NCBI RefSeq assembly: GCF_009765365.1
Contig: NZ_VTOM01000006.1
Coordinates: 228,247 to 292,246 of the forward strand
Direction of reading: 5' to 3'
Length of the DNA stretch: 64,000 nucleotides
From: Antarcticirhabdus aurantiaca
GTDB taxonomy: Bacteria; Pseudomonadota; Alphaproteobacteria; Rhizobiales; Rhizobiaceae
The position numbers and the translations under genes are program-made. Of this stretch, positions 35,302 to 45,009 are shown in pieces (the first letter of the stretch is position 1; every line of letters begins with the position of its first letter). The notes beneath the pieces are model-generated. The model saw only the letters and a program-made list of their open reading frames with translations. It made no database searches and was not told the origin of the DNA.

Positions 35302-36060
35302 TTACTTCGCGGCCTGGGCCGCCTCCTCGATCACCTTGGCGACGGCTTCGGCCTGCGAGATGTAGAGAGCGTGGCTGCCCTCGATCTCCGTCACCTTGGC
35401 GCCGGCGCGCTTGTACATCGAGCGCTGGAGGTCGGGATTGAGCGTCATGTCGTCCTTGGCGACGATGCCGTAGCTCGGCTTGTCGTGCCAGGACGCGACG
35501 GGCACCGGCGCCTGGAAGGCGGAGACCGCCACCGGCATCTGGGATTGCGCCATGAACTCGGCCTGCTCCTTGGGGAGGTCGGCGCCGAAGTCGGCCGGGA
35601 ACTTGGCGGGGTCGAGGAACAGGAAACCGTCCGGCGTCGGCTTGATGTCGCTGGTCGGCGAGGGCATCGAGCCGACGAGGCCGGCCGTCGTCTCGCCCTT
35701 CTCCGGCTGGAGCGCGGCGACGTAGACGAGCGCCTTCACCTTCGGGTCGTCGCCGGCCGCGGTGATGATCGTGCCGCCGTAGGAATGGCCGACGAGCACG
35801 GTGTCGCCGTCCTGGCGCTCGAGAACGCGCTTGGTGGCGGCGACGTCCTGATCGAGGCCGGTCAGCGGCTGCTGGACGACCGAAACGGTGTAGCCGTCGC
35901 GCTTGAGGATGTCGTAGACGCCGCGCCAGCCCGATCCGTCGACGAGCGCGCCGTGGACGAGGACGACGTTCTTGGCCTGGGCGAAGGCGGGCGCCGCCAG
36001 GGCCGCCGAGGACAGGAGCATCGCGGCGAAGGCGAGGCCGGCATTCCGGAGCTTGGACAT
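35302..36060 (-). CDS. Secreted alpha/beta hydrolase (esterase-like)
   Basis: 252 residues; signal peptide MSKLRNAGLAFAAMLLSSAA...AFAQ, then the alpha/beta hydrolase lead NVVLVHGALVDGSGW, the nucleophile elbow VGHSYGGTI, and GSHALYISQ holding the likely catalytic His; the acid is probably the Asp in KDDMTLNPD. This group is often annotated as an EstC-like or salicylate-ester hydrolase and shows a short-chain esterase role. It is divergent from the AraC-type gene at 36182, which may regulate it. Confidence 0.85.
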   Translation of the reverse strand: MSKLRNAGLAFAAMLLSSAALAAPAFAQAKNVVLVHGALVDGSGWRGVYDILKRDGYTVSVVQQPLTGLDQDVAATKRVLERQDGDTVLVGHSYGGTIITAAGDDPKVKALVYVAALQPEKGETTAGLVGSMPSPTSDIKPTPDGFLFLDPAKFPADFGADLPKEQAEFMAQSQMPVAVSAFQAPVPVASWHDKPSYGIVAKDDMTLNPDLQRSMYKRAGAKVTEIEGSHALYISQAEAVAKVIEEAAQAAK

Positions 36061-36181
36061 GGTCGAGTTCCCTTCGGGTTGATCGAGCGAAGCGGGCATC
36101 GCTCGCTGGACAAGGGATCTAGCGCGCGGCATGCCGGGGCGCGCTTGGCGAAACCGACATCGAGCGGGGCGGAACTGACAA

Positions 36182-37159
36182 ATGGCGGCAGCGACGCGGG
36201 TTCTCTCCGAGATCGGCCTTCTCATCTATCCCGACGCGCAGCTCGCGGCCGTCCACGGGCTGACCGACCTTTTCCGCATCGCCGGGATGATGGTCGCGGG
36301 CGGGGGCGCGCCCGAGCCGCCGGAGGTGCGGGTCTCGCACTGGCAGGTCGGGGAGGACGGCGAGCCGGCCTGCGTCTACGACAGCCATCCCGGGCCCGAG
36401 CACCGCTTGTCGCACGTCATCGTTCCGCCGAGCCTCGTGGTGCCCGGCGAGATCCGCGCCGTGGACGCGTCGGCCCGCTGGCTCGCCGGCCTGCATGCCG
36501 GCGGCGCGACGCTCTGCTCGGTCTGCGCCGGCGCCTTCGTGCTCGGCCGCACCGGGCTCCTGGAAGGGCGGCGGGCGACGACGCACTGGTACTTCGCCGC
36601 CGAGCTCGCCGCCCGCTTTCCCGACGTCCGGGTCGATGCCGACCGCATGGTGATCGACGAGGGCGACATCATCACCGCCGGCGGCATCCTCGCCTGGACC
36701 GATCTCGGCCTGACCCTGGTGGAGCGCCTGCTCGGCCCCTCGGCCATGCTGGAAACCACGCGCTTCCTGCTGATCGATCCGCCGGGGCGCGAGCAGAAGC
36801 CGTTCGGGCGCTTCGTGCCACGCCTCGACCACGGGGACGGCGCGATCCTCAAGGTGCAGCACTGGCTGCACGGAACGCACGCCCGCGACCACGCGCTGGC
36901 CGGCCTCGCCGAGCGGGCCGGCCTGGAGGAGCGGACCTTTCTGCGGCGCTTCAAGAAGGCGACCGGGCTGCGGCCGACCGAATATGCTCAGGCCGTGCGG
37001 GTGGCCAAGGCGCGCGAGGAGCTGGAGCTCACCCGCCGGCCGATCGACCAGATCGCCTGGGACGTCGGCTACGGCGACCCGTCGGCCTTCCGCAAGCTCT
37101 TCGCGCGGCTGACCGGCCTCGGCCCGGCCGAATACCGCCGGCGCTTCTTCGTCGGCTGA
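36182..37159 (+). CDS. GlxA-family AraC transcriptional regulator
   Basis: 325 residues. An N-terminal DJ-1/PfpI (type 1 glutamine amidotransferase-like) domain (about 5-190) with a conserved Cys in CSVCAGAFVLGRTGLL is joined to a C-terminal AraC HTH (about 225-320; VGYGDPSAFRKLFARLTGL). The two-domain layout is that of GlxA-like regulators of metabolism and stress. Its divergent start, 121 bases from the hydrolase start, makes it a likely regulator of that gene. Confidence 0.88.
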   Translation: MAAATRVLSEIGLLIYPDAQLAAVHGLTDLFRIAGMMVAGGGAPEPPEVRVSHWQVGEDGEPACVYDSHPGPEHRLSHVIVPPSLVVPGEIRAVDASARWLAGLHAGGATLCSVCAGAFVLGRTGLLEGRRATTHWYFAAELAARFPDVRVDADRMVIDEGDIITAGGILAWTDLGLTLVERLLGPSAMLETTRFLLIDPPGREQKPFGRFVPRLDHGDGAILKVQHWLHGTHARDHALAGLAERAGLEERTFLRRFKKATGLRPTEYAQAVRVAKAREELELTRRPIDQIAWDVGYGDPSAFRKLFARLTGLGPAEYRRRFFVG

Positions 37160-37313
37160 CGCGGAGGGCGGGGCCGGGCATGGCGCGGAGGCGAGCCGCC
37201 GCCGCGGCCGCGGTCACCATTGGGCAAGGCCTTTGCCGTAGAACCGGATCAACGCCTGCGGCCTCGCGGCTCCGCCCTCGCCGCCGCGGACACATCCCTC
37301 ATGGACCGCGCCG

Positions 37314-37739
37314 ATGCCGATCCGCCGCCAGCATCGCTACTTCTACCCGATCGACTGGCAGGAGTTGTCGAACGTCATCCGCTTCGGCCGCGCCAAGGGA
37401 TGCTGCGAGAGGTGCGGGCGTCCTCACGGCCGAACCGTCGCCCATCTCGGCGACGGGCGGTGGTGGGACACGGACCGGGACGCGTGGCGCTCGGGCCGCG
37501 GCCGGGTGCTGCGCTCGCTGGCGCCGCCGAGTTCCGAAACGCCCGTGCAGCTCACCAAGGTGTCGCTGTCGACGGCGCACCTCGATCACGACCTCGGCAA
37601 CAACGCGTCCCGCAATCTCAAGGCGCTCTGCCAGCGCTGCCACATGCTGCACAACAAGCTCGAGCACGTGCGCCAGCGGCGGATCACATATCGCAAGAAG
37701 CGCGCCCTCGGCGACCTGTTTCTCGGCCGCTACGTCTGA
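37314..37739 (+). CDS. HNH-type zinc-ribbon protein
   Basis: 141 residues with two Cys pairs (CCERCGRPHG and CQRCHMLHN) and the HNH-like core LSTAHLDHDLGNNASRNLKA. This is the layout of HNH endonuclease-related proteins, with a likely zinc site. It is found as a hypothetical protein in several rhizobia. Nuclease activity is inferred. It converges on the fasciclin gene; a long stem (37770-37800) lies between. Confidence 0.65.
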   Translation: MPIRRQHRYFYPIDWQELSNVIRFGRAKGCCERCGRPHGRTVAHLGDGRWWDTDRDAWRSGRGRVLRSLAPPSSETPVQLTKVSLSTAHLDHDLGNNASRNLKALCQRCHMLHNKLEHVRQRRITYRKKRALGDLFLGRYV

Positions 37740-37769
37740 GCGCCGAGCCGCTCGCGCCGGCCATCGGCC

Positions 37770-37800
37770 GGCCCGGCGCGAGAAAGCCTCGCGCCGGGCC
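37770..37800. terminator. Strong hairpin between convergent genes
   Basis: A perfect 13-base GC-rich stem (37770-37782 with 37788-37800, loop AAAGC) without a T-run on either side, between HNH and fasciclin genes. It may act as a bidirectional terminator. Confidence 0.5.
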
Positions 37801-37810
37801 GCTCGTCCCC

Positions 37811-38389
37811 TTACTTCGGCAGGAGGACGTTGTTGACGACGTGGATGACGCCGTTCGACTGATTGACGTCGGCGATCGTCACGACGGCCGTGCCGCCGCT
37901 CTCGTCCATGACGCCGAGGCCCTGGCCGGAGGGCATGAAGGTCAGCGTGTCGCCGGACACGGTCTTGACGGCGTACCTGCCGCCGTTCGCCCTGGCCTTG
38001 CCGAGGAGCTCGCCGGCCGAGTGCTTGCCGGGCACGGCGTGGGCGGTCAGGATCTTGGTGAGCTTGGCCTTGTTCGCGGGCTTCACCAGCTCGTCCACGG
38101 TGCCCGCCGGCAGCTTGGCGAAGGCGGCGTCGGTCGGCGCGAAGACGGTGAAGGGCCCGCGGCCCGACAGCGTGTCGACGAGGCCCGCGGCCTTGACCGC
38201 CGCGACGAGCGTCTTGTGGATCGGCGAGTTGACGGCGTTCTCGACGATGTTGCGCGAGGCGGGCATGGCCGCGCCCCCGACGGTCGGGTTGCCCGCGGCC
38301 ATCTGGGCGAAGGCGGCGGGCGCCGCGGCGAGCGAGAGCGCGGCGGCGAGAAGGATCGCTTTCGGCGCGATGCGGGTCATGCGGGTCAT
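37811..38389 (-). CDS. Fasciclin (FAS1) domain exported protein
   Basis: 192 residues; signal peptide MTRMTRIAPKAILLAAALSL ending AFAQ, then a FAS1 domain with both conserved blocks: FTVFAPTDAAFAKLPAGTVD and GVIHVVNNVLLPK. FAS1 proteins are adhesive surface or periplasmic proteins, seen in rhizobia as symbiosis or stress factors (Nex18-like). GGAGGAG precedes the ATG at 38389 by about 9 bases; the frame is open 22 codons further up without support. Confidence 0.88.
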   Translation of the reverse strand: MTRMTRIAPKAILLAAALSLAAAPAAFAQMAAGNPTVGGAAMPASRNIVENAVNSPIHKTLVAAVKAAGLVDTLSGRGPFTVFAPTDAAFAKLPAGTVDELVKPANKAKLTKILTAHAVPGKHSAGELLGKARANGGRYAVKTVSGDTLTFMPSGQGLGVMDESGGTAVVTIADVNQSNGVIHVVNNVLLPK

Positions 38390-38697
38390 AGGGCTGAACT
38401 CCTCCATATCGGTCCCGAGGCGCCCGCCGGTTCCGGGAGGCTTCCCGAAAAGCACGCCGGCCGGTGCGTCGGCACGAGCTACGGAGGCGACGGGCTCGCG
38501 GATGCAAAAATATCCGCAAGCGGTCTCGCGCGCCGGCTTACGCGATAAGGCAAGTCAAGCATAGCATTGATCCGGAAGGGATAATCGTTCCCCTGCGGCG
38601 CCGGCGCAACCTCCGCCTCAGCCCTGGGTGGTAGGAATGCACGGATCCGGGAGGGCGTCGGCGCCCTCAAGCAGGCTTCCAACGCGGCGAACATCCC

Positions 38698-40776
38698 ATG
38701 ACGTCTTTCAAGCTCATCCCGCCGTCCGGGAACCCGGTCGTCGACGGCCTGATCATCGAATATGCCTGGGCCGATCCCGTTCTGACCTACAGCTTCGGCG
38801 CGGGCGACATGAACCGCAACGGCGTGCCCGACTTCGAGGAAGGCGATTGGAAGGCCTTCTATCGCGAGCTGGTCGCCAACGTCGAGTCCTTCACGCAGCT
38901 CCGCTTCCAGGAGGTGAGCGGCACCGGGACCATCAACTTCCTGCTCTTCGAGGGCGGCGGCGGATGGTCCGGCATTCCGGGGCCGTGGGCCACCTCGGTC
39001 GAGACGGCGGTGGGCATCCATCCGGACGTTCCGGCCTCCGCCGCGGTGGTGCGCCTCGGCACCTATTCCTCGACCTGGTTCCACGAGCTCGGCCACGCCC
39101 TCGGCCTGAAGCACCCGCACGAGGTGACGAGCACGCCCGTCCTGCCGGGCGTGAGCGACCCGGCCTCCAAGGGCACGGGCAACCTGAATTCCGCGCTCTA
39201 CACCTCGATGGGCTACACCTACGCCTTCCTGGGCGAGGACAATCCCTTCACCCCGGCGAACGATCCCGGCGCCGCCGTCCGCGCCCAACCCGGCTCCTTC
39301 GGCGCGCTCGACATCGCAACGCTCCAGCACATGTACGGCGCCCGCGCGGCGAACACGGGCGACGACACCTATCGCTTCTCCGACGACGTCGACGCCAACC
39401 GCGGCTACACGACGATCTGGGACACCGGCGGCACGGACACTATCGAATATGTCGGACCGAGCCGCGCCAAGATCGACCTGCGGGCGGCCACCCTCCAGGC
39501 GGAGATCGGCGGCGGCGGCTGGGTGTCGACGTCGCAGACCCTGACCGGCGGCTTCACCATCGCCCACGGCGTGACGGTCGAGAACGCCGTCGGCGGGAAC
39601 CAGGACGACATCCTCGTCGGCAACGAGGCGGCCAACATCCTGCGCGGCGGCGCGGGCGACGACCGGCTGACCAGCCATGGCGGCGACGACCGCCTGGACG
39701 GCGGCGCGGGCATCGACACCGCCGTTTATGCCGGCGCCTTCGCCGACCACCGGATCGTCAGGACCTCCCAGACGGAAGCGGTGGTCTCCGTGCCGGGCGG
39801 CGAGACCGACCGCCTCGTCGACGTGGAATGGATCGCCTTTTCCGATCGCCGCATCGAGCTGTCGACGCTGGCCATCGCATCCACCGGCGTGGTCGACAAC
39901 GGCGGCGGCGGCGGCGGCGGGGGCGGGACGGGCGGCGGCGTCGTGGTGACCCCGCCCCCGTCCGGGCCGGTCACCGTCGTGACCAATCCGGACGGCTCGG
40001 CCACGATGACGCTGACCAGGGCGCTCACGCCCGAGCAGTTGGCGAGCTTCGCCACGCCCGGCGTCGATACGGTCAATTCGCCCATCTCCGTCACGCTGCC
40101 GACCGGCATCGAGAACGTCGTTTTGACCGGCACCGACAAGGCCACGGCCGCCGGCAACGGCGGCAACAACCGGATGATCGGCAACGGCGCCGACAACGTC
40201 TTCAAGGGCGGCGGCGGCCACGACGTCATCGAAGGGGGCGCCGGCTTCGACCGCGTCGACCTCGCGGGCAGGAGCCTTGCCGACTACGACATGGCGATCG
40301 CGAACGGCCGCCTCGTGCTGACGCAGACGGGCGCGGCCGGCGGCGAGGTGCTCCAGCTCGGCGGCATCGAAGCGCTCGGCCTGGCCGGCGGCGGCGTCAT
40401 CAGCCTGGCCGAGAGCCCGGTCGGGACCCTGTTCCGGCTCTATGAAGGCCTGTTCGACCGGGCGCCGGACCTCGCAGGCATGAACTTCTGGCTGGCTCAC
40501 CTCAATGACGGCTTCGGCCTCAGCGCGATCTCGGGCGCGTTTGCCAACTCTCCGGAGTTCCAGAGCCGCTACGGCACGCTGAGCAACACCGACTTCGTCC
40601 GGGCGATGTACCGCGACGTCCTGGAGCGGACCGGGGAGGACGGCGGCGTCGCCTACTACGTGGAGCGCCTCGACGACGGCCGGCTTTATCGCGGCGACGT
40701 CCTCCTGAACTTCGCCTCCTCGCCCGAGGACGTGGCCAGGACGGGCGTCCTGGACACCTCGTTCGCGCTGATCTGA
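38698..40776 (+). CDS. M10 (serralysin-like) metalloprotease with calcium-binding repeats and C-terminal DUF4214 module
   Basis: 692 residues without an N-terminal signal peptide, as expected for type I secretion. The zinc motif WFHELGHALGLKHPHE is intact (HExxHxxGxxH), followed by a Met-turn YTSMGY and FGALDIATLQHMYGA, the M10_C linker. A calcium-binding, RTX-like region follows (GGNQDDILVGNEAANILRGG and GGDDRLDGGAGIDT). A Gly-run of about 9 (about residue 402-410) acts as a linker. A second repeat region ends (residues about 570-692) with a DUF4214-type helical module. It is probably an exported protease, but no T1SS genes lie nearby. A second DUF4214 protein is at 50519. Confidence 0.88.
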   Translation: MTSFKLIPPSGNPVVDGLIIEYAWADPVLTYSFGAGDMNRNGVPDFEEGDWKAFYRELVANVESFTQLRFQEVSGTGTINFLLFEGGGGWSGIPGPWATSVETAVGIHPDVPASAAVVRLGTYSSTWFHELGHALGLKHPHEVTSTPVLPGVSDPASKGTGNLNSALYTSMGYTYAFLGEDNPFTPANDPGAAVRAQPGSFGALDIATLQHMYGARAANTGDDTYRFSDDVDANRGYTTIWDTGGTDTIEYVGPSRAKIDLRAATLQAEIGGGGWVSTSQTLTGGFTIAHGVTVENAVGGNQDDILVGNEAANILRGGAGDDRLTSHGGDDRLDGGAGIDTAVYAGAFADHRIVRTSQTEAVVSVPGGETDRLVDVEWIAFSDRRIELSTLAIASTGVVDNGGGGGGGGGTGGGVVVTPPPSGPVTVVTNPDGSATMTLTRALTPEQLASFATPGVDTVNSPISVTLPTGIENVVLTGTDKATAAGNGGNNRMIGNGADNVFKGGGGHDVIEGGAGFDRVDLAGRSLADYDMAIANGRLVLTQTGAAGGEVLQLGGIEALGLAGGGVISLAESPVGTLFRLYEGLFDRAPDLAGMNFWLAHLNDGFGLSAISGAFANSPEFQSRYGTLSNTDFVRAMYRDVLERTGEDGGVAYYVERLDDGRLYRGDVLLNFASSPEDVARTGVLDTSFALI

Positions 40777-40818
40777 CGGAACCGGCCGTGTCCAGAGACG
40801 GGTTCGCCATGCCCGAGA

Positions 40819-41682
40819 TCAGGAGCGGTCGGTGTCCTGAAGTTCGGGCGCGACCTGGCCGAAGTTGAAGCAGGCGACGAGCGCGACGCCGCCCAGCATG
40901 TTGCCGAGAAGCGTCGGCAGGAAGAACATTCCGGCATAGTCGCGCAGCGTCGCCGCGCCGATGTGGACGAGAAAGGAGGCCTCCACCGAACCCGCGATGA
41001 TGTGGGCGAACTGGCCCATCGCCACGACATAGGTGACGATGACGATCACGAAGGGCTTGGAGTCGCCCGAGGCCGGCATCAGCCAGACCATCAGCGCGAT
41101 CAGCCAGCCGGCGAAGACGGCCTTCAGGAAGGTCGTCCAGAAGGGCGAGGCCATCGTCGTGCGCGAGAACTCGGCCAGAGCCTCCTTCGTCTCCGGATCG
41201 AAGACGGGCGTGTAGGCGAGAACGGCCGAAAAGATCCAGGTGGCGACGATGTTGGAGGCGAGAACGATCGCCCAGAGCCGCAGGACGAGCCCGAGGCGCC
41301 GCCAGCTCGGCCCGCGCAGGAGCGGCAGGACGGGCGTTAGGGTGTTTTCGGTGAAGAGCTGCTGGCGGCCGAGCACCACGATCAGGAAGCCGACGGTGTA
41401 GCCGAGCGAGGTGAGGAGGTGCTCCCAGCTCGTGTCCGGCAGCGCCACCATCAGGATCGCGGGCACCACCACGGAGAAGCCGATCGACAGGCCGGCCGCC
41501 AGCCCCGACATCATCAGCGCGACGGCGCTGCGCTCCAGCTCGCGCTCGCCCTCGGCGCGGATGGTCTCGTGGATCAGCGCGGCGCTCGGCCGGCTCTGAT
41601 GATCCACCGCCTTGCGCTCGCCCCGCGTCAGGTCGTCGGCCGAGGAGGCGGGGGTGAGACGGTTCGCGGTGTGGTCGTCCAT
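40819..41682 (-). CDS. Formate/nitrite transporter (FNT) family channel
   Basis: 287 residues with six hydrophobic segments, e.g. SAVALMMSGLAAGLSIGFSV, LVLRLWAIVLASNIVATWIF, VFAGWLIALMVWLMPASGDS and VASFLVHIG-like VEASFLVHIGAATLRDYAGM. The family's pore-lining features (a Ser/Thr-rich half-helix in LYS/Thr form and the Lys/Thr selectivity residues) are not all identifiable by eye. FNT channels pass monovalent anions such as formate and nitrite. Convergent with the M10 gene; divergent from the hybrid kinase. Confidence 0.85.
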   Translation of the reverse strand: MDDHTANRLTPASSADDLTRGERKAVDHQSRPSAALIHETIRAEGERELERSAVALMMSGLAAGLSIGFSVVVPAILMVALPDTSWEHLLTSLGYTVGFLIVVLGRQQLFTENTLTPVLPLLRGPSWRRLGLVLRLWAIVLASNIVATWIFSAVLAYTPVFDPETKEALAEFSRTTMASPFWTTFLKAVFAGWLIALMVWLMPASGDSKPFVIVIVTYVVAMGQFAHIIAGSVEASFLVHIGAATLRDYAGMFFLPTLLGNMLGGVALVACFNFGQVAPELQDTDRS

Positions 41683-41909
41683 CTCGTCGCCTCGTTCTGG
41701 AAAGAGCGGCCTCGATGGCCGTGACGATCAACTTCGGCCCCGCGGCTTCGGTCCGGTAGCGAGGCGGCGAATTCCGGCGCCTCCTATGCAATGGAGGGCG
41801 AGCGCGCGACCGCGCTCGAGGCGACCTCGCGATGTTCGAATCGCCGTCCGGCGATCGCGTTGTGCGCGACATGGCTTGCCGATAGAAGCGGCGCCAGCAA
41901 GAACGATCG

Positions 41910-44900
41910 ATGGCTGAGACTGTGCAGACTCCTCTGACGCGCGACGAGCTCGAGGCTGAAAACGCGCGTCTGCGCGCCGCTCTGGAAGCGGCCGGCATCG
42001 ACGCGGCGCGCGCGGGCGCGGGCGCGGCACAAGCCGAACGCGATGCGCTCCATCATGCGGACCTCGTCGCATCCCGGGATTCCGTCGCCGTCCTCGAGGT
42101 CGGTCGGGCCGCGCTGTCGCACAGCGAGTCGCGCCAGCGCGCCATCTTCGAGAGCGCCATCGATTTCGCCATCGTCGTCACCGACCCGGCCGGCCTCATC
42201 ACCGACTGGAACCGGGGCGCGGAGCGCACCATCGGTTGGACGGCCGCGGAGATGCGCGGCCACGGCGCCGACCGCTTCTACACGCCCGACGATCGGGCGA
42301 GCGGCCGCGTTCAAGAAGAGATGGAGGAGGCGCTGCGGGACGGACGCACCGCGGACGAGCGCTGGCACCTGCGCAAGGACGGCGAGCGGTTCTGGGCGTC
42401 CGGCGAGATGATGCCGCTGCGCGACGAAGCGGGGACGCATGTCGGCTTCGTGAAGATCCTGCGGGACCGAACCAGCGAGCACCTGGCCGGCCTCGCCCTC
42501 AAGGAAACCAAGGAACGCTACCGCCTGGCGGTGAAGGCGACCAACGACGCGATCTGGGACTGGGAGTTCTCCAGCAACCACGTGCTGTGGAACGAGGCGC
42601 TGACGCAGGCCTACGGCCATCCCCGGGACACCATCGAGCCGACGGGCGACTGGTGGATCGGCCGCATCCACCCCGACGACCGCGCCCGCATCGAGGCCTC
42701 GATCCACGCCGTCATCGACGGGACGGGCACGGCCTGGTCCGACGAGTACCGCTTCCAGCGGGCGGACGGCTCCTATGCCGACGTGCTCGACCGCGGCCAC
42801 GTCATCCGCGACGACGACGGGCGCGCCGTGCGCATGATCGGCGCCATGCTCGACCTGACGGGCATGCGCAGCGCGGAAAACGCCCTGCGCCTCAGCGAGG
42901 AGCGCTTCAAGACGATCCTGGAGACGATTGAGGCGGCCTTCGCCATCGTCGAGGTCAAGTTCGACGCCGAGAACCGTCCGGTGGACTACCGCTTCATCGA
43001 GGCCAACCCCGCGTTCGCGCGCGAGGCCGGCGTCGACCTGCGCGGCAAGTGGGTCACCGAGTTCGCGCCCGACCTCGAGGCGTTCTGGTTCGAGACCTAC
43101 GGGCGCGTGGCCAGGACCCGCGAGCCGGCGAACTTCGAAAGCTACGCCGAGGCGTTCAAGCGCTGGTTCGACGTCCGGGCGGTGCCGGTCGGCCCGCCGG
43201 AGGACCGGCAGATCGCGATCATCTTCAACGACGTGACCGAGCGGCGCAACGCGCAGGACCGCCTGCTCGTCAGCGAGGCCCTGGCGCGCGAGAACGTCGA
43301 GCGCGTGCAGCTGGCGCTGGCCGCCGGCGCGATCATCGGCACCTGGCACTGGGATCTGCCCACCGACCGGTTCACCGTCGACGAAGGCTTCGCCCGCGCC
43401 TTCGGGCTCGACCCGGCGCTCGGCCGCGAGGGCATTCCGCTCGCCCAGATCGTCGAGACCGTGCATCCGGACGACCAGGCGGGCCTGGCCGCGGCGATCA
43501 ACGAGGTGATCGCGCGCGGCGGACCTTACGCGCACCAGTACCGGGTGCGCCGCCATGACGGACGCTATTACTGGATCGAGGCCAACGGGCGCGTCGACCA
43601 CGCCCCCGACGGCACGCCGCAGAGCTTTCCCGGCGTCCTTCTCGACGTCGAAGAGCGCCGGGCCGTCGAGCAGGAACGCGACCGCGCCATCGCGCAGCTG
43701 CGCGGCCTCACCGAAACGCTGGAGCAGCGCATCTCGGCGCGGACCGCCGAGCTGATGAACGCCGAGGAGCAGCTGCGCCAGAGCCAGAAGATGGAAGCCG
43801 TGGGCCAGCTGACCGGCGGCCTGGCGCACGACTTCAACAACCTCTTGGCCGGCATCTCCGGCAGCCTGGAATTGATGAACAACCGCATCAACCAGGGTCG
43901 GATCAAGGAGATCGAGAAGTACATGGTCGCGGCGCAAGGCGCGACCAAGCGCGCCGCCGCGCTCACCCACCGGCTTCTGGCCTTCTCGCGCCGGCAAACG
44001 CTCGATCCCAAGGCGACCGACGTCAACGCGCTGGTCACCGGCATGCTCGACCTGATCCAGCGCACCGTCGGACCCGGCGTGCGGATCGAGACGGTCGGCA
44101 AGGACGACCTGTGGCCCGCCCTGGTGGACCCGTCCCAGCTCGAGAACGCCCTCCTGAACCTTTGCATCAACGCGCGCGACGCGATGCCCAACGGCGGCCG
44201 GATCATTATCGAGACCGCCAATCGCTGGATCGACCAGGGCGCGGCGCGCCGGCAGGACATGCCCGAAGGACAATACCTGTCGCTCTCGGTGTCGGACACC
44301 GGCACCGGCATGGCGCCGGAGGTCATCGCCAAGGCCTTCGACCCCTTCTTCACGACCAAGCCGATCGGCCAGGGCACGGGCCTCGGCCTGTCGATGATCT
44401 ACGGCTTCGCCAAGCAGTCCGGCGGACAGGTGCGCATCCATTCCACGCAAGGCGAAGGCACCACCGTCAGCATCTACCTTCCGCGCCATCGCGGCGATGC
44501 GGAAGAGGACGAGGCCGCGCCGCAAGGGGACCTTCGGCCGCTCGCCCAGGCCGGCGAAACGGTTCTGGTGGTCGACGACGAGCCGACCGTGCGCATGCTG
44601 GTGACGGACGTCCTGGAGGATCTCGGCTACGCCGCCATCGAAGCGGCCGACGGCGCCGGCGGCCTCCAGGTGCTGCAATCCAACGCGCGCATCGATCTCC
44701 TGATCACCGACGTCGGGCTGCCCGGCGGCCTGAACGGCCGCCAGATGGCCGATGCGGCGCGCGTGAACCGCCCGGACCTGAAGGTCCTGTTCATCACGGG
44801 CTTCGCCGAGAACGCGCTGATCAGCAACGGCCAGCTCGAGGCCGGCATGGCGGTGCTGACCAAGCCCTTCGCCGTCGACACCCTGGCCGCGCGCATCCGC

Positions 44901-44918
44901 GAGCTGATCACGTCGTAG
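41910..44918 (+). CDS. Hybrid histidine kinase, four PAS domains and a receiver domain
   Basis: 1002 residues. A coiled-coil N-terminus (ELEAENARLRAALEAAG) is followed by four PAS/PAC units (about 75-190, 200-325, 330-445, 460-575; e.g. IVVTDPAGLITDWNRGAERT and YRVRRHDGRYYWIEAN), a second coiled coil, the phospho-acceptor GGLAHDFNNLLAGI, a HATPase with N box LCINARDAM and G boxes DTGTGMAP and GTGLGLS, and a receiver domain with phospho-acceptor Asp in LLITDVGLPGG and Lys in LTKPFAVD. No membrane helix is seen, so it is a cytoplasmic sensor. The output partner is not in the window. Confidence 0.92.
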   Translation: MAETVQTPLTRDELEAENARLRAALEAAGIDAARAGAGAAQAERDALHHADLVASRDSVAVLEVGRAALSHSESRQRAIFESAIDFAIVVTDPAGLITDWNRGAERTIGWTAAEMRGHGADRFYTPDDRASGRVQEEMEEALRDGRTADERWHLRKDGERFWASGEMMPLRDEAGTHVGFVKILRDRTSEHLAGLALKETKERYRLAVKATNDAIWDWEFSSNHVLWNEALTQAYGHPRDTIEPTGDWWIGRIHPDDRARIEASIHAVIDGTGTAWSDEYRFQRADGSYADVLDRGHVIRDDDGRAVRMIGAMLDLTGMRSAENALRLSEERFKTILETIEAAFAIVEVKFDAENRPVDYRFIEANPAFAREAGVDLRGKWVTEFAPDLEAFWFETYGRVARTREPANFESYAEAFKRWFDVRAVPVGPPEDRQIAIIFNDVTERRNAQDRLLVSEALARENVERVQLALAAGAIIGTWHWDLPTDRFTVDEGFARAFGLDPALGREGIPLAQIVETVHPDDQAGLAAAINEVIARGGPYAHQYRVRRHDGRYYWIEANGRVDHAPDGTPQSFPGVLLDVEERRAVEQERDRAIAQLRGLTETLEQRISARTAELMNAEEQLRQSQKMEAVGQLTGGLAHDFNNLLAGISGSLELMNNRINQGRIKEIEKYMVAAQGATKRAAALTHRLLAFSRRQTLDPKATDVNALVTGMLDLIQRTVGPGVRIETVGKDDLWPALVDPSQLENALLNLCINARDAMPNGGRIIIETANRWIDQGAARRQDMPEGQYLSLSVSDTGTGMAPEVIAKAFDPFFTTKPIGQGTGLGLSMIYGFAKQSGGQVRIHSTQGEGTTVSIYLPRHRGDAEEDEAAPQGDLRPLAQAGETVLVVDDEPTVRMLVTDVLEDLGYAAIEAADGAGGLQVLQSNARIDLLITDVGLPGGLNGRQMADAARVNRPDLKVLFITGFAENALISNGQLEAGMAVLTKPFAVDTLAARIRELITS

Positions 44919-45009
44919 CGAGAGGCGCGGCCCGCCCAGGTCGCTCCGATCGTTGTTCGGGCACGCTCTTGCCGAGGATCGGACGGCGCGCTCCGGCAGT
45001 TGAACGCTC

